From contig NZ_CP126739.1 in the NCBI RefSeq assembly GCF_030246885.1, positions 3,410,001-3,474,000 on the forward strand: a stretch of DNA of 64,000 nucleotides. Reading direction: 5' to 3'. Numbering within the stretch: position 1 is the first letter of the stretch; each line of letters opens with the position of its first letter. Of the stretch, positions 17,867 to 28,901 are shown one piece after another. Source of the DNA: Microbacterium sp. zg-B185 (GTDB lineage Bacteria > Actinomycetota > Actinomycetes > Actinomycetales > Microbacteriaceae). The position numbers and the translations under genes were made by a program. Below the pieces are notes generated by a model that worked only from the letters and a program-made list of their open reading frames with translations, made no database searches and was not told where the DNA came from.

Positions 17867-18002
17867 GCCGCCCGCGAGCCCGCGAGACTGCAGAGGAGCC
17901 ACGAGACTGAGGCATTCCACCACTGTTTCGAGGCGCCTATGCGGTCTCGAGGCGCTCAGCGGGGGCTCAGCGAGCTGGAGGGGCTGCGGCCGCCGGCGCG
18001 GC

Positions 18003-18863
18003 TCAGGCGGCGAGCGCCCGACCCGTCGCCGCGAGCAGGACGCACAGCAGCAGCGACGCGAGCATGACGAGCTGGAACACGCGTCGCCCGGGGGGCCGCA
18101 CCAGCGCGAGCACCAGACCGGCCGCGGCGATGGCGACCACGCCGACGAAGATGACGATGCTCAGCCACTCCGGTCCCGCCGGAGACGCGGGTCCGACCAG
18201 CACCGCCACCGCTCCCCCGACCAGCGCGAGCGCCGCGATCACCGCGGAGAGGCGACGACCGAGGCGATGCGGCAGGCCGCGAACACCGGTGCGGGCGTCG
18301 TCATCCAGATCGGGCAGGACGTTGGTCAGGTGGATCGCGATGCCCAGAGCGGCGCCGGCGATCCACGCCCACCCGGCGGCGGGCCGCGGCTCCGCGGCGG
18401 ACAGCGTGACCAGCGAAGGCAGCAGCCCGAAGCTGACCATGAACGGCAGCACCGAGACCGGCGTGGACTTCAGCCCCGCGTTGTAGGACCACGCGGATGC
18501 CAGCGCCACCAGGTGCGCGAGCCCCATCGCCCAGCTCAGGGCGACGGACAGCCCCAGCGACAGCAGCACACAGACGGATACCGCCGCCCACGCGACGCGC
18601 AGCGACACGTCCCCGCTCGCGAGCGGCTTGTCGGTACGCGCGATGAGACGGTCCCGACGCGCGTCGATGGCGTCGTTGGAGAGCCCGACCGAGAGCTGCC
18701 CGAGCAGGATCGCCGCGGTCAGCACCGCGATCCGCCAGGGGTCCAGGCCTGCGGCGACTCCGAGGGTGAGCGCCACTGCGGTCACGACGAGGCTGGGGCC
18801 CGGGTGCGTCGAGCGCCAGAGTGCCGCGATCACCGACGGTCTCGGATCACCGGCGATTCGCAT
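18003..18863 (-). CDS. UbiA family prenyltransferase
   Basis: The 286-residue membrane protein has about eight hydrophobic helices. It carries the two Asp-rich motifs of the UbiA superfamily: NDAIDARRDRLIARTDKP (near residues 65-82) and DLDDDARTGVRGLPHRLG (near residues 185-202), which bind the prenyl diphosphate through Mg2+. It transfers a prenyl chain to an aromatic or similar acceptor. It is convergent with the polyketide operon, so the natural reading is that it prenylates the aromatic product made there. A separate housekeeping role cannot be excluded. Confidence 0.9.
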   Translation of the reverse strand: MRIAGDPRPSVIAALWRSTHPGPSLVVTAVALTLGVAAGLDPWRIAVLTAAILLGQLSVGLSNDAIDARRDRLIARTDKPLASGDVSLRVAWAAVSVCVLLSLGLSVALSWAMGLAHLVALASAWSYNAGLKSTPVSVLPFMVSFGLLPSLVTLSAAEPRPAAGWAWIAGAALGIAIHLTNVLPDLDDDARTGVRGLPHRLGRRLSAVIAALALVGGAVAVLVGPASPAGPEWLSIVIFVGVVAIAAAGLVLALVRPPGRRVFQLVMLASLLLCVLLAATGRALAA

Positions 18864-18913
18864 GCACCCGACCGTACCGCCGTCCGGGGCATCCCCGCGC
18901 AGGCCGGGCAGGC

Positions 18914-19029
18914 CGCTCCCCTGTCACGAACTGCGCGCCGGGCCGGCGTGTCGTGACAGGGGAATCGCCGGGCACGCCGCTCCCCTGTCACGAACTGCGC
19001 GCCGGGCCGGCGTGTCGTGACAGGGGAGC
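18914..19029. repeat. tandemly duplicated hairpin element (64-bp period)
   Basis: Two copies of the same inverted repeat lie side by side: arms TCCCCTGTCACGA/TCGTGACAGGGGA at 18917-18929/18951-18963 and again at 18981-18993/19015-19027. Both share the loop CTGCGCGCCGGGCCGGCGTG. They fill the gap between the ubiA-like start and the clpB stop, where they may also terminate clpB transcription. Confidence 0.85.
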
Positions 19030-19048
19030 GGAGGACCAGGAGCGCGGC

Positions 19049-21256
<2,208 letters not shown>

Positions 21257-21291
21257 CTATCTCCTGAGGTCTGGGGTGGGGCTCATTCAAA

Positions 21292-21312
21292 CTTGAGCCG
21301 CGTTGACTCAAG
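21292..21312. promoter_or_regulatory. HAIR operator (HspR site) of clpB
   Basis: CTTGAGC-N7-ACTCAAG matches the HspR consensus CTTGAGT-N7-ACTCAAG at 13 of 14 arm positions and lies 36 bp before the clpB start. The same kind of site lies before dnaK. Confidence 0.9.
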
Positions 21313-21448
21313 TTTACCAGAGGGGCGCATGGGCGGCAATGCCCCTGCCCGCAGCGCGGTCGTGACCAGCCCTACCCAACCGGCGGGACGTTGACTAACG
21401 TCGGAGCGTCGGCGTCAACGAGGTCGCCGAAGGTCCGAGAGGAGAACC

Positions 21449-23044
21449 ATGTCCTTCACGTCCCGCAAGATGGCTGCGGCGATCGCCGCCGCTGCCATGG
21501 TGGCAACGGTGGGTCTGGCATCACCAGCATTCGCCGTACCCGAGGCCGATACGGTCACCAAGATCACCCGCGCGGTGAAGATCAGCCAGGTGATGAACCA
21601 CCTGAAGGAACTGCAGCGCATCGCCGATGACAACGGCGACCGCGCCGCCGGACGGCCAGGGTACGCGGCATCCGTGGATTACGTGGTGCGAGAGCTCGAA
21701 CGCGCCGGCTACACCCCGGAGGTCCAGGAGTTCCCGTTCACCTACGCCGAGGAGAACTCCGCGCTCTCGCGCGTCGACCCCCCGACGACGTGGGTGGACG
21801 GCCAGGACTTCCTGCGCAACAACTTCGACTCCGGGAGCCCCGAGGGCACCGGGACCGGTCCGCTCGAACCGGTCGATCTGGTTCCGCCGTTCCCCGCGGA
21901 CGGAACCAGCACCAGCGGGTGCGAGGCGGAGGACTTCGCCGACTTCGACGCCGGTTCGGTCGCGCTGGTCCAGCGCGGCACCTGCGACTTCTCGCTGAAG
22001 GCGCTGAATGCCCAGGCTGCCGGCGCTGTCGCGGTGATCGTCACCAACGACGGCCGCCCGGGGCTCGTGGGAATGATCGGAGACGCCACCGGCCTGACGA
22101 TCCCGGCGATCTTCGTCGCGTCATCCGTGGGGCAGGACCTCGCCTCGACACCGGGCGCGGAGGTCACGGTGACCGTGGACTACTTCGCCGAGGAGCGGAC
22201 CGCGTTCAACGTGATCGCCGAGACGCAGACCGGCGATGACAGCAACGTGGTCATGGCCGGCGCGCACCTGGACAGCGTGCAGAACGGCGCGGGCATCAAC
22301 GACAACGGCACCGGCAGTGCAGCGCTGCTGGAGACGGCGATCCAGATGCAGCGCGTCAAGCCGACCAACACGGTGCGCTTCGCCTGGTGGGGAGCCGAGG
22401 AGGAGGGCCTGCTCGGCTCGGAGTACTACGTCAACAACCTCACGCCCGAGCAGCAGGATGAGATCGCCCTGTACCTGAACTTCGACATGATCGGCTCGCC
22501 GAACTTCTTCTACGGGATCTACGACGGCGACGACTCGAGCGGAACGGCGCCCGAGGGGTTCATCCCCGAGGGTTCCGCGGCGATCGAGGACGTGTTCGAG
22601 CAGTTCTACCAGTCGCAGGGACTGCCGTATCAGGACACCGACTTCTCGGGACGTTCGGACTACGGCCCGTTCATCAGCGCCGGCATCCCGGCCGGCGGAC
22701 TGTTCACCGGTGCAGAGGAGATCAAGACCGCCGAGGAGGCCGCGCTGTACGGCGGGCTCCCGGATGTCGCGTACGACCCCTGCTACCACCAGCAGTGCGA
22801 CAGCCTGACTGCGGACGGCGCGGACCAGGAGCTGTACAAGGCGCTGAACAAGTCGTACAAGCAGCGGCTCACCGGCAACGTCAACCGGATCGCCCTGGAC
22901 GTCAACTCCGACGCGATGGCGGCGGCCATCATCACGTTCGCGTTCGACACGTCGACCGTGACCGGGACGGTGGACACCTTCAGCGCGAAGTCGGCGGGGT
23001 CGGGCCTCGACCTGAACGCCCTCCGGGACCGCTTCACGCAGTAA
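21449..23044 (+). CDS. secreted M28 family aminopeptidase with PA domain
   Basis: The 531-residue protein has an N-terminal signal peptide (positive KMAAA start, hydrophobic stretch, cleavage after ASPAFA near residue 30). A PA-domain insertion follows (about residues 130-240) and then the M28 zinc-peptidase core: VVMAGAHLDSVQNGAGINDNGTG (metal His and Asp), WWGAEEEGLLGSEYY (catalytic and metal Glu) and LNFDMIGSPN. This is the architecture of Streptomyces-type leucine aminopeptidases, which release N-terminal residues outside the cell. GAGAGGAGA precedes the start. A strong terminator hairpin follows. Confidence 0.93.
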   Translation: MSFTSRKMAAAIAAAAMVATVGLASPAFAVPEADTVTKITRAVKISQVMNHLKELQRIADDNGDRAAGRPGYAASVDYVVRELERAGYTPEVQEFPFTYAEENSALSRVDPPTTWVDGQDFLRNNFDSGSPEGTGTGPLEPVDLVPPFPADGTSTSGCEAEDFADFDAGSVALVQRGTCDFSLKALNAQAAGAVAVIVTNDGRPGLVGMIGDATGLTIPAIFVASSVGQDLASTPGAEVTVTVDYFAEERTAFNVIAETQTGDDSNVVMAGAHLDSVQNGAGINDNGTGSAALLETAIQMQRVKPTNTVRFAWWGAEEEGLLGSEYYVNNLTPEQQDEIALYLNFDMIGSPNFFYGIYDGDDSSGTAPEGFIPEGSAAIEDVFEQFYQSQGLPYQDTDFSGRSDYGPFISAGIPAGGLFTGAEEIKTAEEAALYGGLPDVAYDPCYHQQCDSLTADGADQELYKALNKSYKQRLTGNVNRIALDVNSDAMAAAIITFAFDTSTVTGTVDTFSAKSAGSGLDLNALRDRFTQ

Positions 23045-23057
23045 CGGGCACGGTGCG

Positions 23058-23096
23058 ACCGAAGCGGCGGGGGCGGTGCGTCCCCGCCGCTTCGGT
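23058..23096. terminator. bidirectional terminator hairpin
   Basis: A perfect 15-bp stem (ACCGAAGCGGCGGGG / CCCCGCCGCTTCGGT) with a 9-base loop sits between the convergent ends of the peptidase and the GlxA-type regulator. Confidence 0.8.
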
Positions 23097-23131
23097 GTGA
23101 GCGGCAGCGAAGCGCGCCCGATCCGCCCGGG

Positions 23132-24151
23132 CTATGCCGCCGGGACCGCTGCCGTCGCGCGCGCGGTGTCGTGCGCCTCGAGCGCGGAGCCGTTGGTCCC
23201 GATCCCGCAGCAGAACGTCGCCCGGTACGCGGTCGGGGTGGTGCCGAGCACGCGCGAGAAGTTCTGGCGCAGGACGGATGCCGATCCGAAACCGCACTCG
23301 TAGGCGATGCGGTCCAGGCCCAGGTCGGTCTGCTCGAGCAGCCGCTGGGCGTGGATGATCCGCTGCCGGCCGAGCCATGCCGCCGGCGTCGTGCCGTAGT
23401 CGGCCTTGAACCTGCGCGCGAACGTCCGCGGCGACATGTGCGCCTTCGCGGCGAGCTGATCGACGGTCAGCTCCATTCGCAGGTTCGCCAGCATCCAATC
23501 CGTGACCGGCGACAGCGAGAGGCTGGCCACCTGCGGCAGCGGCCGAGAGATGAACTGCGCCTGCCCGCCATCCCGCTGCGGCGGCACCACCATGCGGCGT
23601 GCGATCGTGTTGGTCATCTCGGCGCCGAGCTCCTGACGCAGCAGGTGCAGGCACGCATCCAGGCCCGCCGCGGTGCCGGCGCTGGTGATGATGCGGCCGT
23701 CCTGCACGTACAGCACGTCTGGATCCACGTCGATCGCCGGGTACATCCGGGTCATGGTGTCGGCGTACATCCAGTGCGTCGTCGCGCGCCGTCCGTCCAG
23801 AACGCCGGCCTCGGCCAGGATGAACGATCCGCTGCAGACGCTGAGCAGCCAGGCTCCGCGTCCGGCGGCGTGCCGAACCACCTCGAGCACGCGCGCATCC
23901 GTCCGGCCCCACCATTCCTTGGGCGTGGGCGAGACCACCACGAGGTCGGCTTCGTACGCGAAGGACAGGTCGTTCTCGACATTGATCGAGAAACCCAGCT
24001 TGGATTGCACGATCCCGGGCGCGGGGGCCACGATGCGGAAGTCGAAGTTCGGGATGCCGTCGTCGGTGCGGTCCAGACCGAACGCCTCGCACGCGACACC
24101 GAACTCAAAGGGCGCGAATCCGTCTTGGACGATGACGGCAACGGTCTTCAT
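23132..24151 (-). CDS. GlxA-type transcriptional regulator (DJ-1/PfpI domain plus AraC HTH)
   Basis: The 339-residue product starts with a DJ-1/PfpI-like domain (MKTVAVIVQDGFAPFEFGVACEAFGL..., with the nucleophile-elbow region LLSVCSGSFILAEAGVLDGRRATTHW near residues 100-125). It ends in an AraC double helix-turn-helix: LTVDQLAAKAHMSPRTFARRFKADYG and LDRIAYECGFGSASVLRQNFSRVLG (about residues 230-310). ATG 24151 is chosen because it begins the domain exactly. Such regulators commonly control amino-acid or amine catabolism. A 10-bp inverted repeat lies between it and the small gene upstream. Confidence 0.92.
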   Translation of the reverse strand: MKTVAVIVQDGFAPFEFGVACEAFGLDRTDDGIPNFDFRIVAPAPGIVQSKLGFSINVENDLSFAYEADLVVVSPTPKEWWGRTDARVLEVVRHAAGRGAWLLSVCSGSFILAEAGVLDGRRATTHWMYADTMTRMYPAIDVDPDVLYVQDGRIITSAGTAAGLDACLHLLRQELGAEMTNTIARRMVVPPQRDGGQAQFISRPLPQVASLSLSPVTDWMLANLRMELTVDQLAAKAHMSPRTFARRFKADYGTTPAAWLGRQRIIHAQRLLEQTDLGLDRIAYECGFGSASVLRQNFSRVLGTTPTAYRATFCCGIGTNGSALEAHDTARATAAVPAA

Positions 24152-24198
24152 GGCGGCTCCTCGATGGGGTCGTGGCAGTAATCGTGCGCTGCATGGCC

Positions 24199-24220
24199 AT
24201 CCTGCCACTCGTGGCGGGAT
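24199..24220. promoter_or_regulatory. inverted repeat between the GlxA-type regulator and a small ORF
   Basis: ATCCTGCCAC-TC-GTGGCGGGAT is a 10-bp inverted repeat with one mismatch, 48 bp before the regulator start and 25 bp before the small gene at 24245. It is a plausible operator for both divergent promoters. Confidence 0.45.
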
Positions 24221-24244
24221 TCGGTCAAGCGTAGCGTTCCTGCC

Positions 24245-24361
24245 ATGTTGATGATCATTGCAGTTGCCGCCATTGCCGCCTACGCGATCGGTGCTTCGGT
24301 CCTCGCCCTGACCAAGGACGGCTACCACCGGGTGCCGACCGACTACACGCGCCTTCCTTGA
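24245..24361 (+). CDS. small single-pass membrane protein (38 aa)
   Basis: The frame encodes an N-terminal hydrophobic helix of about 22 residues (MLMIIAVAAIAAYAIGASVLAL) and a polar tail TKDGYHRVPTDYTRLP. Small proteins with one helix and a DGYxRxPT tail occur widely in Microbacteriaceae as I recall, but no function is known. The upstream TAGCGTTCCTGCC has no strong ribosome site. It is too short to be certain from sequence alone. Confidence 0.5.
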   Translation: MLMIIAVAAIAAYAIGASVLALTKDGYHRVPTDYTRLP

Positions 24362-24380
24362 GCGGTCCCCGTCCACCACA

Positions 24381-24482
24381 GGCCCATAACTCCTGCACTT
24401 CGCCACCATCGGCGATCGCGGAAGGCCGGATACCGGCTCGCCCCGGCACCACTGCTCGCAGAGTGCAGGAGTCATGCGCCGC
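24381..24482. repeat. dispersed inverted-repeat element, copy 2
   Basis: GGCCCATAACTCCTGCACT (from 24381) pairs with AGTGCAGGAGTCATGCGCC (to 24480) over 17 of 19 positions, with a loop of about 62 bp. The arms match copy 1 at 7191. It lies between the small ORF and the end of the glycosyltransferase gene. Confidence 0.75.
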
Positions 24483-24518
24483 ACACGGGCAGGTCCGCGC
24501 TGACGACCGCTGCCCCGG

Positions 24519-25763
24519 TCAGGCCCGAGCGCGCCGGTAGACCTCGACCATCGCCGCGGTGCGCGACGACTGCCGGAATCTGTCCCGCACAGAGCCGTCC
24601 GGAATCGGGCCGTGCCCGCTCGCGATCTGTGTGACCGCGGTGCGCAGGGTTGCCGCCAGCGCCGCGGATGAGGCATCCGGCACCGCCCAGAGGCCCGATC
24701 CCAGCTCGGCGGCGATATCCGGGTCGCTGACCACCGCGGGCGTGCCCAGCGCTGCGGCCTCGAACACCGTCATGCCCTGCGTCTCGAAGCCGATCGAGGT
24801 CTGCACGACCGCGTCGGCCGCGGCGATGCGGTGCAGGGTCTGGACGTACGGCAGCCGACCGGCGAACACGACGGATGCCGTGGGCGTGAGCCGCTGCACC
24901 AGCCTGCGCGCCGCACCCTCCTGCCCCCCGCCGCCGATGATCTCCACCTCCGCCTCGATCCCGGCCTCGGCAACGGCCTCCAGGAACGGCAGCAGACGCT
25001 TCTCGGGGCTCATCCGCCCGAGCCAGACCAGGCGCGGTCGCCCCGCGGCCCGCCGGGCCGGTTCGGAGGCGAGCGCGGCATCCAGCACGTCGTCGTCGAT
25101 CCCGTTCCACACGACATCGACTCCGGGCACGGCCCCGAGGCCGGGAGTCACGCCGTGCTGCTCCAGCCGCCGCGCGAAATGCGATGACGGCGCCGTGACC
25201 GCCTGCGACCGCGCGGCGAAGCGGCGCAGGTACGCCCAGCCGTCCAGCCCGGTGCTCGCTGCGGTCCGGTCGCGCTCGGCCGCAGCGCCGCGCCCGACCG
25301 GCGCGAGTACGCGCCGCTGCCACGCGTTCAGGCTCCGCAGCACCACACCCGGGAACGGCGCGGTGGCCTCGATCCCGACGTCCACGCGGTTGTGCATGGT
25401 GTGCACCACCGGCAGTCCGTGCCGCGCCGCGAAGCGGTGGCCGATGAATGCGCCCCAGAAGTCACCCTGGACGTGCACCACGTCCACCGGCGGGCGACCG
25501 GACAGGGCGGCGTCGACGAACCGGTCCGTGCGGCGCCCGGGCCAGGACATCGAGTATTCGCGATCGACCGTGAGCGGGATCGAGGGTGTATCGATGTAGG
25601 CGTCGTCCGCGATGCCGGCGCGGGGGCCGTGCATCCGCGGCGCCACGATGCTCACGGTGTGGCCGGCACGCTCCAGGAAGCGCCGCTGCAACCGCATCGA
25701 GACCTGCGCCCCGCCGAGGGATTCGACGTGCTGATCGCCGAACATCACGACGTGCATCGGCAC
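24519..25763 (-). CDS. GT4 family glycosyltransferase (first of pair on the map, second in the operon)
   Basis: The 414-residue GT-B enzyme has the N-terminal acceptor domain (GDQHVESLGGAQVSMRL; then the HTMHNRVDVG block). The C-terminal donor domain has RLVWLGRMSPEKRLLPFLEAVAEA and SIGFETQGMTVFEAAALGTPAVVSDPDIAAEL, the E-x7-E type nucleotide-sugar motif of GT4. It starts with GTG directly after the TAG of the upstream glycosyltransferase, so both are co-translated. The likely product is a glycolipid or a cell-wall glycan; donor and acceptor are unknown. Confidence 0.9.
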   Translation of the reverse strand: MPMHVVMFGDQHVESLGGAQVSMRLQRRFLERAGHTVSIVAPRMHGPRAGIADDAYIDTPSIPLTVDREYSMSWPGRRTDRFVDAALSGRPPVDVVHVQGDFWGAFIGHRFAARHGLPVVHTMHNRVDVGIEATAPFPGVVLRSLNAWQRRVLAPVGRGAAAERDRTAASTGLDGWAYLRRFAARSQAVTAPSSHFARRLEQHGVTPGLGAVPGVDVVWNGIDDDVLDAALASEPARRAAGRPRLVWLGRMSPEKRLLPFLEAVAEAGIEAEVEIIGGGGQEGAARRLVQRLTPTASVVFAGRLPYVQTLHRIAAADAVVQTSIGFETQGMTVFEAAALGTPAVVSDPDIAAELGSGLWAVPDASSAALAATLRTAVTQIASGHGPIPDGSVRDRFRQSSRTAAMVEVYRRARA

Positions 25764-26984
25764 CTATTCCGGAATCGGGTCGCCGCGGTACAGCGCCTCG
25801 AACGTGTCGAGTGTGCGGTTGATGTCGTGGATCACGACGCCGTCGAGCGAGGCCCGCTGCATGCGCAGGCGCTCCTCGGGAGCTGCGGTGAGCACGTCCG
25901 CGAGCCGCGCGGACATCTCCTGGACGTTGCCCGGCTCGAACAGGTACCCGTTCACGCCGTCGTGCACCAGGTGCGGCAGCGCCACGGCGTTGGCGGCCAC
26001 GATCGGCAGACCGGAGGCCATCGCCTCCATGGTCGCGATCGACTGCAGTTCGGCGATCGAGGCGATCGCGAAGACGCTGGCGTGACTGTACAGCGCACGC
26101 AGCTCCTCCTCGGGGGCGTGTCCGTGGAAGCGGACGCGCGCGTCCAGGCCGAGGGAATGCGCGAGCTGCTCGAGGTTCTTGCGCTGATCCCCCTCTCCGA
26201 CCAGATCCACGTGCACGTCCAGCCCAGCATCCAGCTGTGCCGCTGCCCTGAGCAGGACGTCGATGTGCTTCTCGGTGGTGAGCCGGCCGACGAACAGGAT
26301 GCGGTTGGCGTCGCGCGGGGTCAGGTCGGGGACGTAGTTGGAGCGATCGATGCCGCAGCTGATCGGGATGACCCCGTGGATGTCGATGGTCGACTCCAGG
26401 AAATCCGCCGCCCGGCGAGTGGGTGTGGTCACCGCGCGGGTCATGCCGAAGGTGCGCTTCGCGTCCGCCCACGCGAGTTTGACCATCACGTCGTTCAAGG
26501 CCTTCGGCAGGGTGGTGTGATCCAGGACGTTCTCGGCCATCACGTGGTTGGTGGCGATGATGGGGATGCCGCGCTTGCGCGCCTCGCGGGACAGCCCGCG
26601 GCCGATCACGATGTGCGACTGGATGTGCACGACGTCGGGCTTGACCTCGTCCAGCACGCGTCGGGCGTGGTGCTTGGACATCCACGGCAGCACGAAGGTG
26701 AGCCAGTCGTGCGGATACCAGCGCCACGACGGCAGTCGGTGCACGGTCATCGGCTCGCCCTCGATGATCTCGGTCGAGGTTCCGCGCGTCCAGTGCGTGG
26801 CACTGGGCGCCATGACGTGCACCTCGTGCCCGCGCGAGACCAGGCCGGCGGCGAGGCGCTCGGCGAACCGCGCTGCGCCGTTGACGTGCGGAGCGAACGT
26901 GTCGGCGCCGATCAGGACCGCGAGGGGTCGGCGGGTGTCCGGCCCGTCGGCGCGGGGATCGTCGGGCGTCTCGGACGGGGTCAC
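25764..26984 (-). CDS. GT4 family glycosyltransferase
   Basis: The 406-residue GT-B enzyme has an N-terminal GADTFAPHVNGAARFAERLAAGLVSRGHEVHV stretch, typical of the PimB/MgtA-like branch, and IPISCGIDRSNYVPD. The donor-site motifs are RILFVGRLTTEKHIDVLLRAA and ASIAELQSIATMEAMASGLPIVAANAVALPHLV. This resembles enzymes that add mannose or glucuronic acid to diacylglycerol or phosphatidylinositol. The start is set at GTG 26984, since no ATG follows before the conserved part; the exact start is uncertain. It is first in a two-gene operon. Confidence 0.88.
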   Translation of the reverse strand: MTPSETPDDPRADGPDTRRPLAVLIGADTFAPHVNGAARFAERLAAGLVSRGHEVHVMAPSATHWTRGTSTEIIEGEPMTVHRLPSWRWYPHDWLTFVLPWMSKHHARRVLDEVKPDVVHIQSHIVIGRGLSREARKRGIPIIATNHVMAENVLDHTTLPKALNDVMVKLAWADAKRTFGMTRAVTTPTRRAADFLESTIDIHGVIPISCGIDRSNYVPDLTPRDANRILFVGRLTTEKHIDVLLRAAAQLDAGLDVHVDLVGEGDQRKNLEQLAHSLGLDARVRFHGHAPEEELRALYSHASVFAIASIAELQSIATMEAMASGLPIVAANAVALPHLVHDGVNGYLFEPGNVQEMSARLADVLTAAPEERLRMQRASLDGVVIHDINRTLDTFEALYRGDPIPE

Positions 26985-27174
26985 GGGATGCTGGTTGCCT
27001 ATCTCTGCGCTGGGGGCGGGTCGCACAGGTCGGTGCGTGCGCGCTTCAACTCTAGCGGAGGGGTCTGTGGGAGGCCGGGAAGCACCGTGGCCGGGTCCGA
27101 TGTCCGCCCGGGGTCCCCGCCGGCGCGGTGCGATCGGCGGCGGATGCGGTGCTCCCACCTCGTACCCTGGAGGC

Positions 27175-27789
27175 ATGCCCCGACTTCAGGCTGATGCCGA
27201 CCCGAACCGCTGGGTCGCCGTGACCGGTTCCCTGATGTTCGGCGGTCGCCGGCACCGCAAGGCCGCGATCGGCATGCTGCTCGATCAGGCCACGCGTGCG
27301 CTCGGCGCGTCCGGGACGCCGGCCGACGGCGGCAGTCCGCGCCGCCGCGGTGGCTTCGCAGCGTGGGCGATGAGCCAGGCCACCCCGTTCCTGATGCGCC
27401 GCGCGGCGGGCCGCGTGCTGGTGTGGGTGTGGAAGGCGGACCCGGAACTGCTGGTGGTGATGGCTCAGGTTCAGGAGGCCACCGCACAGCTGCGCGCCGC
27501 GCGCGCCTCGCTGCCGATGGAGTACGACGACACCGAGTCGTTCCGCGGCACGTACCTCGGCATGGGCGAGAAGCTGGTGATCCCGCTGCCCCCGGATCAG
27601 CGCACGCCGCCGTTCGCGACGTACACATGGGATACCGGCACCCACTTCGTGACCGTCACCGCGGTGTGCGGCGACCGCGAGCGGTTCGGCACGGTGATCG
27701 GCGCCGTCGACGATCTGGCGCGCACCCTGCGGATCGTGGATGACCTGGCGGTCGGCGAATCCCCGGAGGTCCTGCGGATCGAGCCCTGA
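27175..27789 (+). CDS. conserved hypothetical protein (204 aa)
   Basis: The start at ATG 27175 has GGAGG four bases upstream. The protein has a basic N-terminus (GRRHRKAAIGMLLDQATRAL), an AAWAMSQATPFLMRRAAGRVLVWVWKADPELL segment and a C-terminal domain with beta-rich sequence (FATYTWDTGTHFVTVTAVCGDRERFGTVIGAVDDLARTLRI). No signal peptide or catalytic motif is seen. I do not recognise the family; the even codon use and clear ribosome site support a real gene. It is divergent from the glycosyltransferase pair. Confidence 0.75.
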   Translation: MPRLQADADPNRWVAVTGSLMFGGRRHRKAAIGMLLDQATRALGASGTPADGGSPRRRGGFAAWAMSQATPFLMRRAAGRVLVWVWKADPELLVVMAQVQEATAQLRAARASLPMEYDDTESFRGTYLGMGEKLVIPLPPDQRTPPFATYTWDTGTHFVTVTAVCGDRERFGTVIGAVDDLARTLRIVDDLAVGESPEVLRIEP

Positions 27790-27836
27790 GCCATCCGCGC
27801 GGCCGGCACGCCGCGCTCCGCGGAGGGCGCTGCGGT

Positions 27837-28901
27837 TCAGCGCGGCGCCGTGCCGGCGGTGTCCCCGGAGAGCCAGCGCAGCCAGCGCGCGTCCGGGTCG
27901 ACGTCCAGCACGAGCGCGCGCACGAGCAGGGTGAGCGGGATCGACAGGATCGCGCCGAGCGGGCCGATGATGAAGGTCCAGAAGATGACCGAGAAGAAGC
28001 TCAGCGTGAGGGTGAGATCCACCGCGTCGCTGACGAACTTCGGCTGCACCAGGACCTGCAGCACGACGTTGACCACGCTGTAGATCGCGATCACGACGAG
28101 CATCAGCGGCCAGCCGCCGACGACCAGGGCAAGCAGTGCGGGCGGGATCAGGCCGATGACGAAGCCGATGTTGGGGATGAAGTTGGTCACGAACGCGAGG
28201 ATCGCCCACACCACCGGTGCCGGGACCCCGATCGCCCACAGCGCCAGTCCGTCGAGGACCGCGACCAGAGCCCCGAAGGTGGCGTTGACGACGTAGTAGC
28301 GGCGTACGCCGGAGTTGAAGAGCCGGATGCGATGGACCACGGGGGTCGCGGCGGTGCCGAAGGCCGCCTCGGCTCGGCTGTAGCGGGCCCCGTCGACGGC
28401 CATGAAGATCACATACGCCAGGACGAAGAACATCGCGGTGAGGATCCCTACCGCCGTTCCGCCCACGGATGTCACCGCCGACACGATGCTCGACGGCTCG
28501 AAGACGGATGCCGCGGCATCCGAGGCCTCATCGCTCAGGCCCACCGTTCCGAGCCAGTCGACGAAGCCGCCGGCCGCGTCGCGCAGCTGGTCGGTGTAGT
28601 CGCCGACGAGTCGGACGAACTGCGTGCCCGCGAAGAACAGCAGCACCCCGAGGACGGCCAGGATCAGGTAGGCCAGGCCGATCACCGCGGTCGTGGCCAG
28701 CCAGCGCGGCCAGCGGTGGCGCTCCAGCCCGTGCCGGACCGGGTGGCAGATGATCACGATGACGCCGGCCAGCACGAGCGGGCCGACCAGCTCGCGGGCG
28801 AAGAACAGGCCGGCGAGCGCGATCACCGCTGCGGCCAAGCCGAGCAGAAGCCGTAGGGAGGGCGCCATCGCGGGCGGGGGAACCCGGCCGGAATCGCTCA
28901 T
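27837..28901 (-). CDS. AI-2E family transporter (PerM-like permease)
   Basis: The 354-residue membrane protein has eight predicted helices. It carries the family's typical C-terminal block FVTNFIPNIGFVIGLIPPALLALVVGGWPLML and the VVLQVLVQPKFVSDAVDLTLTLSFFSVIFWTFIIGPLGAILSIPLTLLVRAL stretch. Members are implicated in Na+(Li+)/H+ antiport or export of AI-2-like molecules; the substrate here is open. ATG 28901 overlaps the stop of the potassium channel gene (ATGA), so the two are one operon. Confidence 0.9.
   Translation of the reverse strand: MSDSGRVPPPAMAPSLRLLLGLAAAVIALAGLFFARELVGPLVLAGVIVIICHPVRHGLERHRWPRWLATTAVIGLAYLILAVLGVLLFFAGTQFVRLVGDYTDQLRDAAGGFVDWLGTVGLSDEASDAAASVFEPSSIVSAVTSVGGTAVGILTAMFFVLAYVIFMAVDGARYSRAEAAFGTAATPVVHRIRLFNSGVRRYYVVNATFGALVAVLDGLALWAIGVPAPVVWAILAFVTNFIPNIGFVIGLIPPALLALVVGGWPLMLVVIAIYSVVNVVLQVLVQPKFVSDAVDLTLTLSFFSVIFWTFIIGPLGAILSIPLTLLVRALVLDVDPDARWLRWLSGDTAGTAPR

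Noticed and set aside
25392..27194. A 600-codon plus-strand frame over the glycosyltransferase genes
   Set aside because: Antisense shadow; the minus strand carries both GT4 enzymes with clear motifs.
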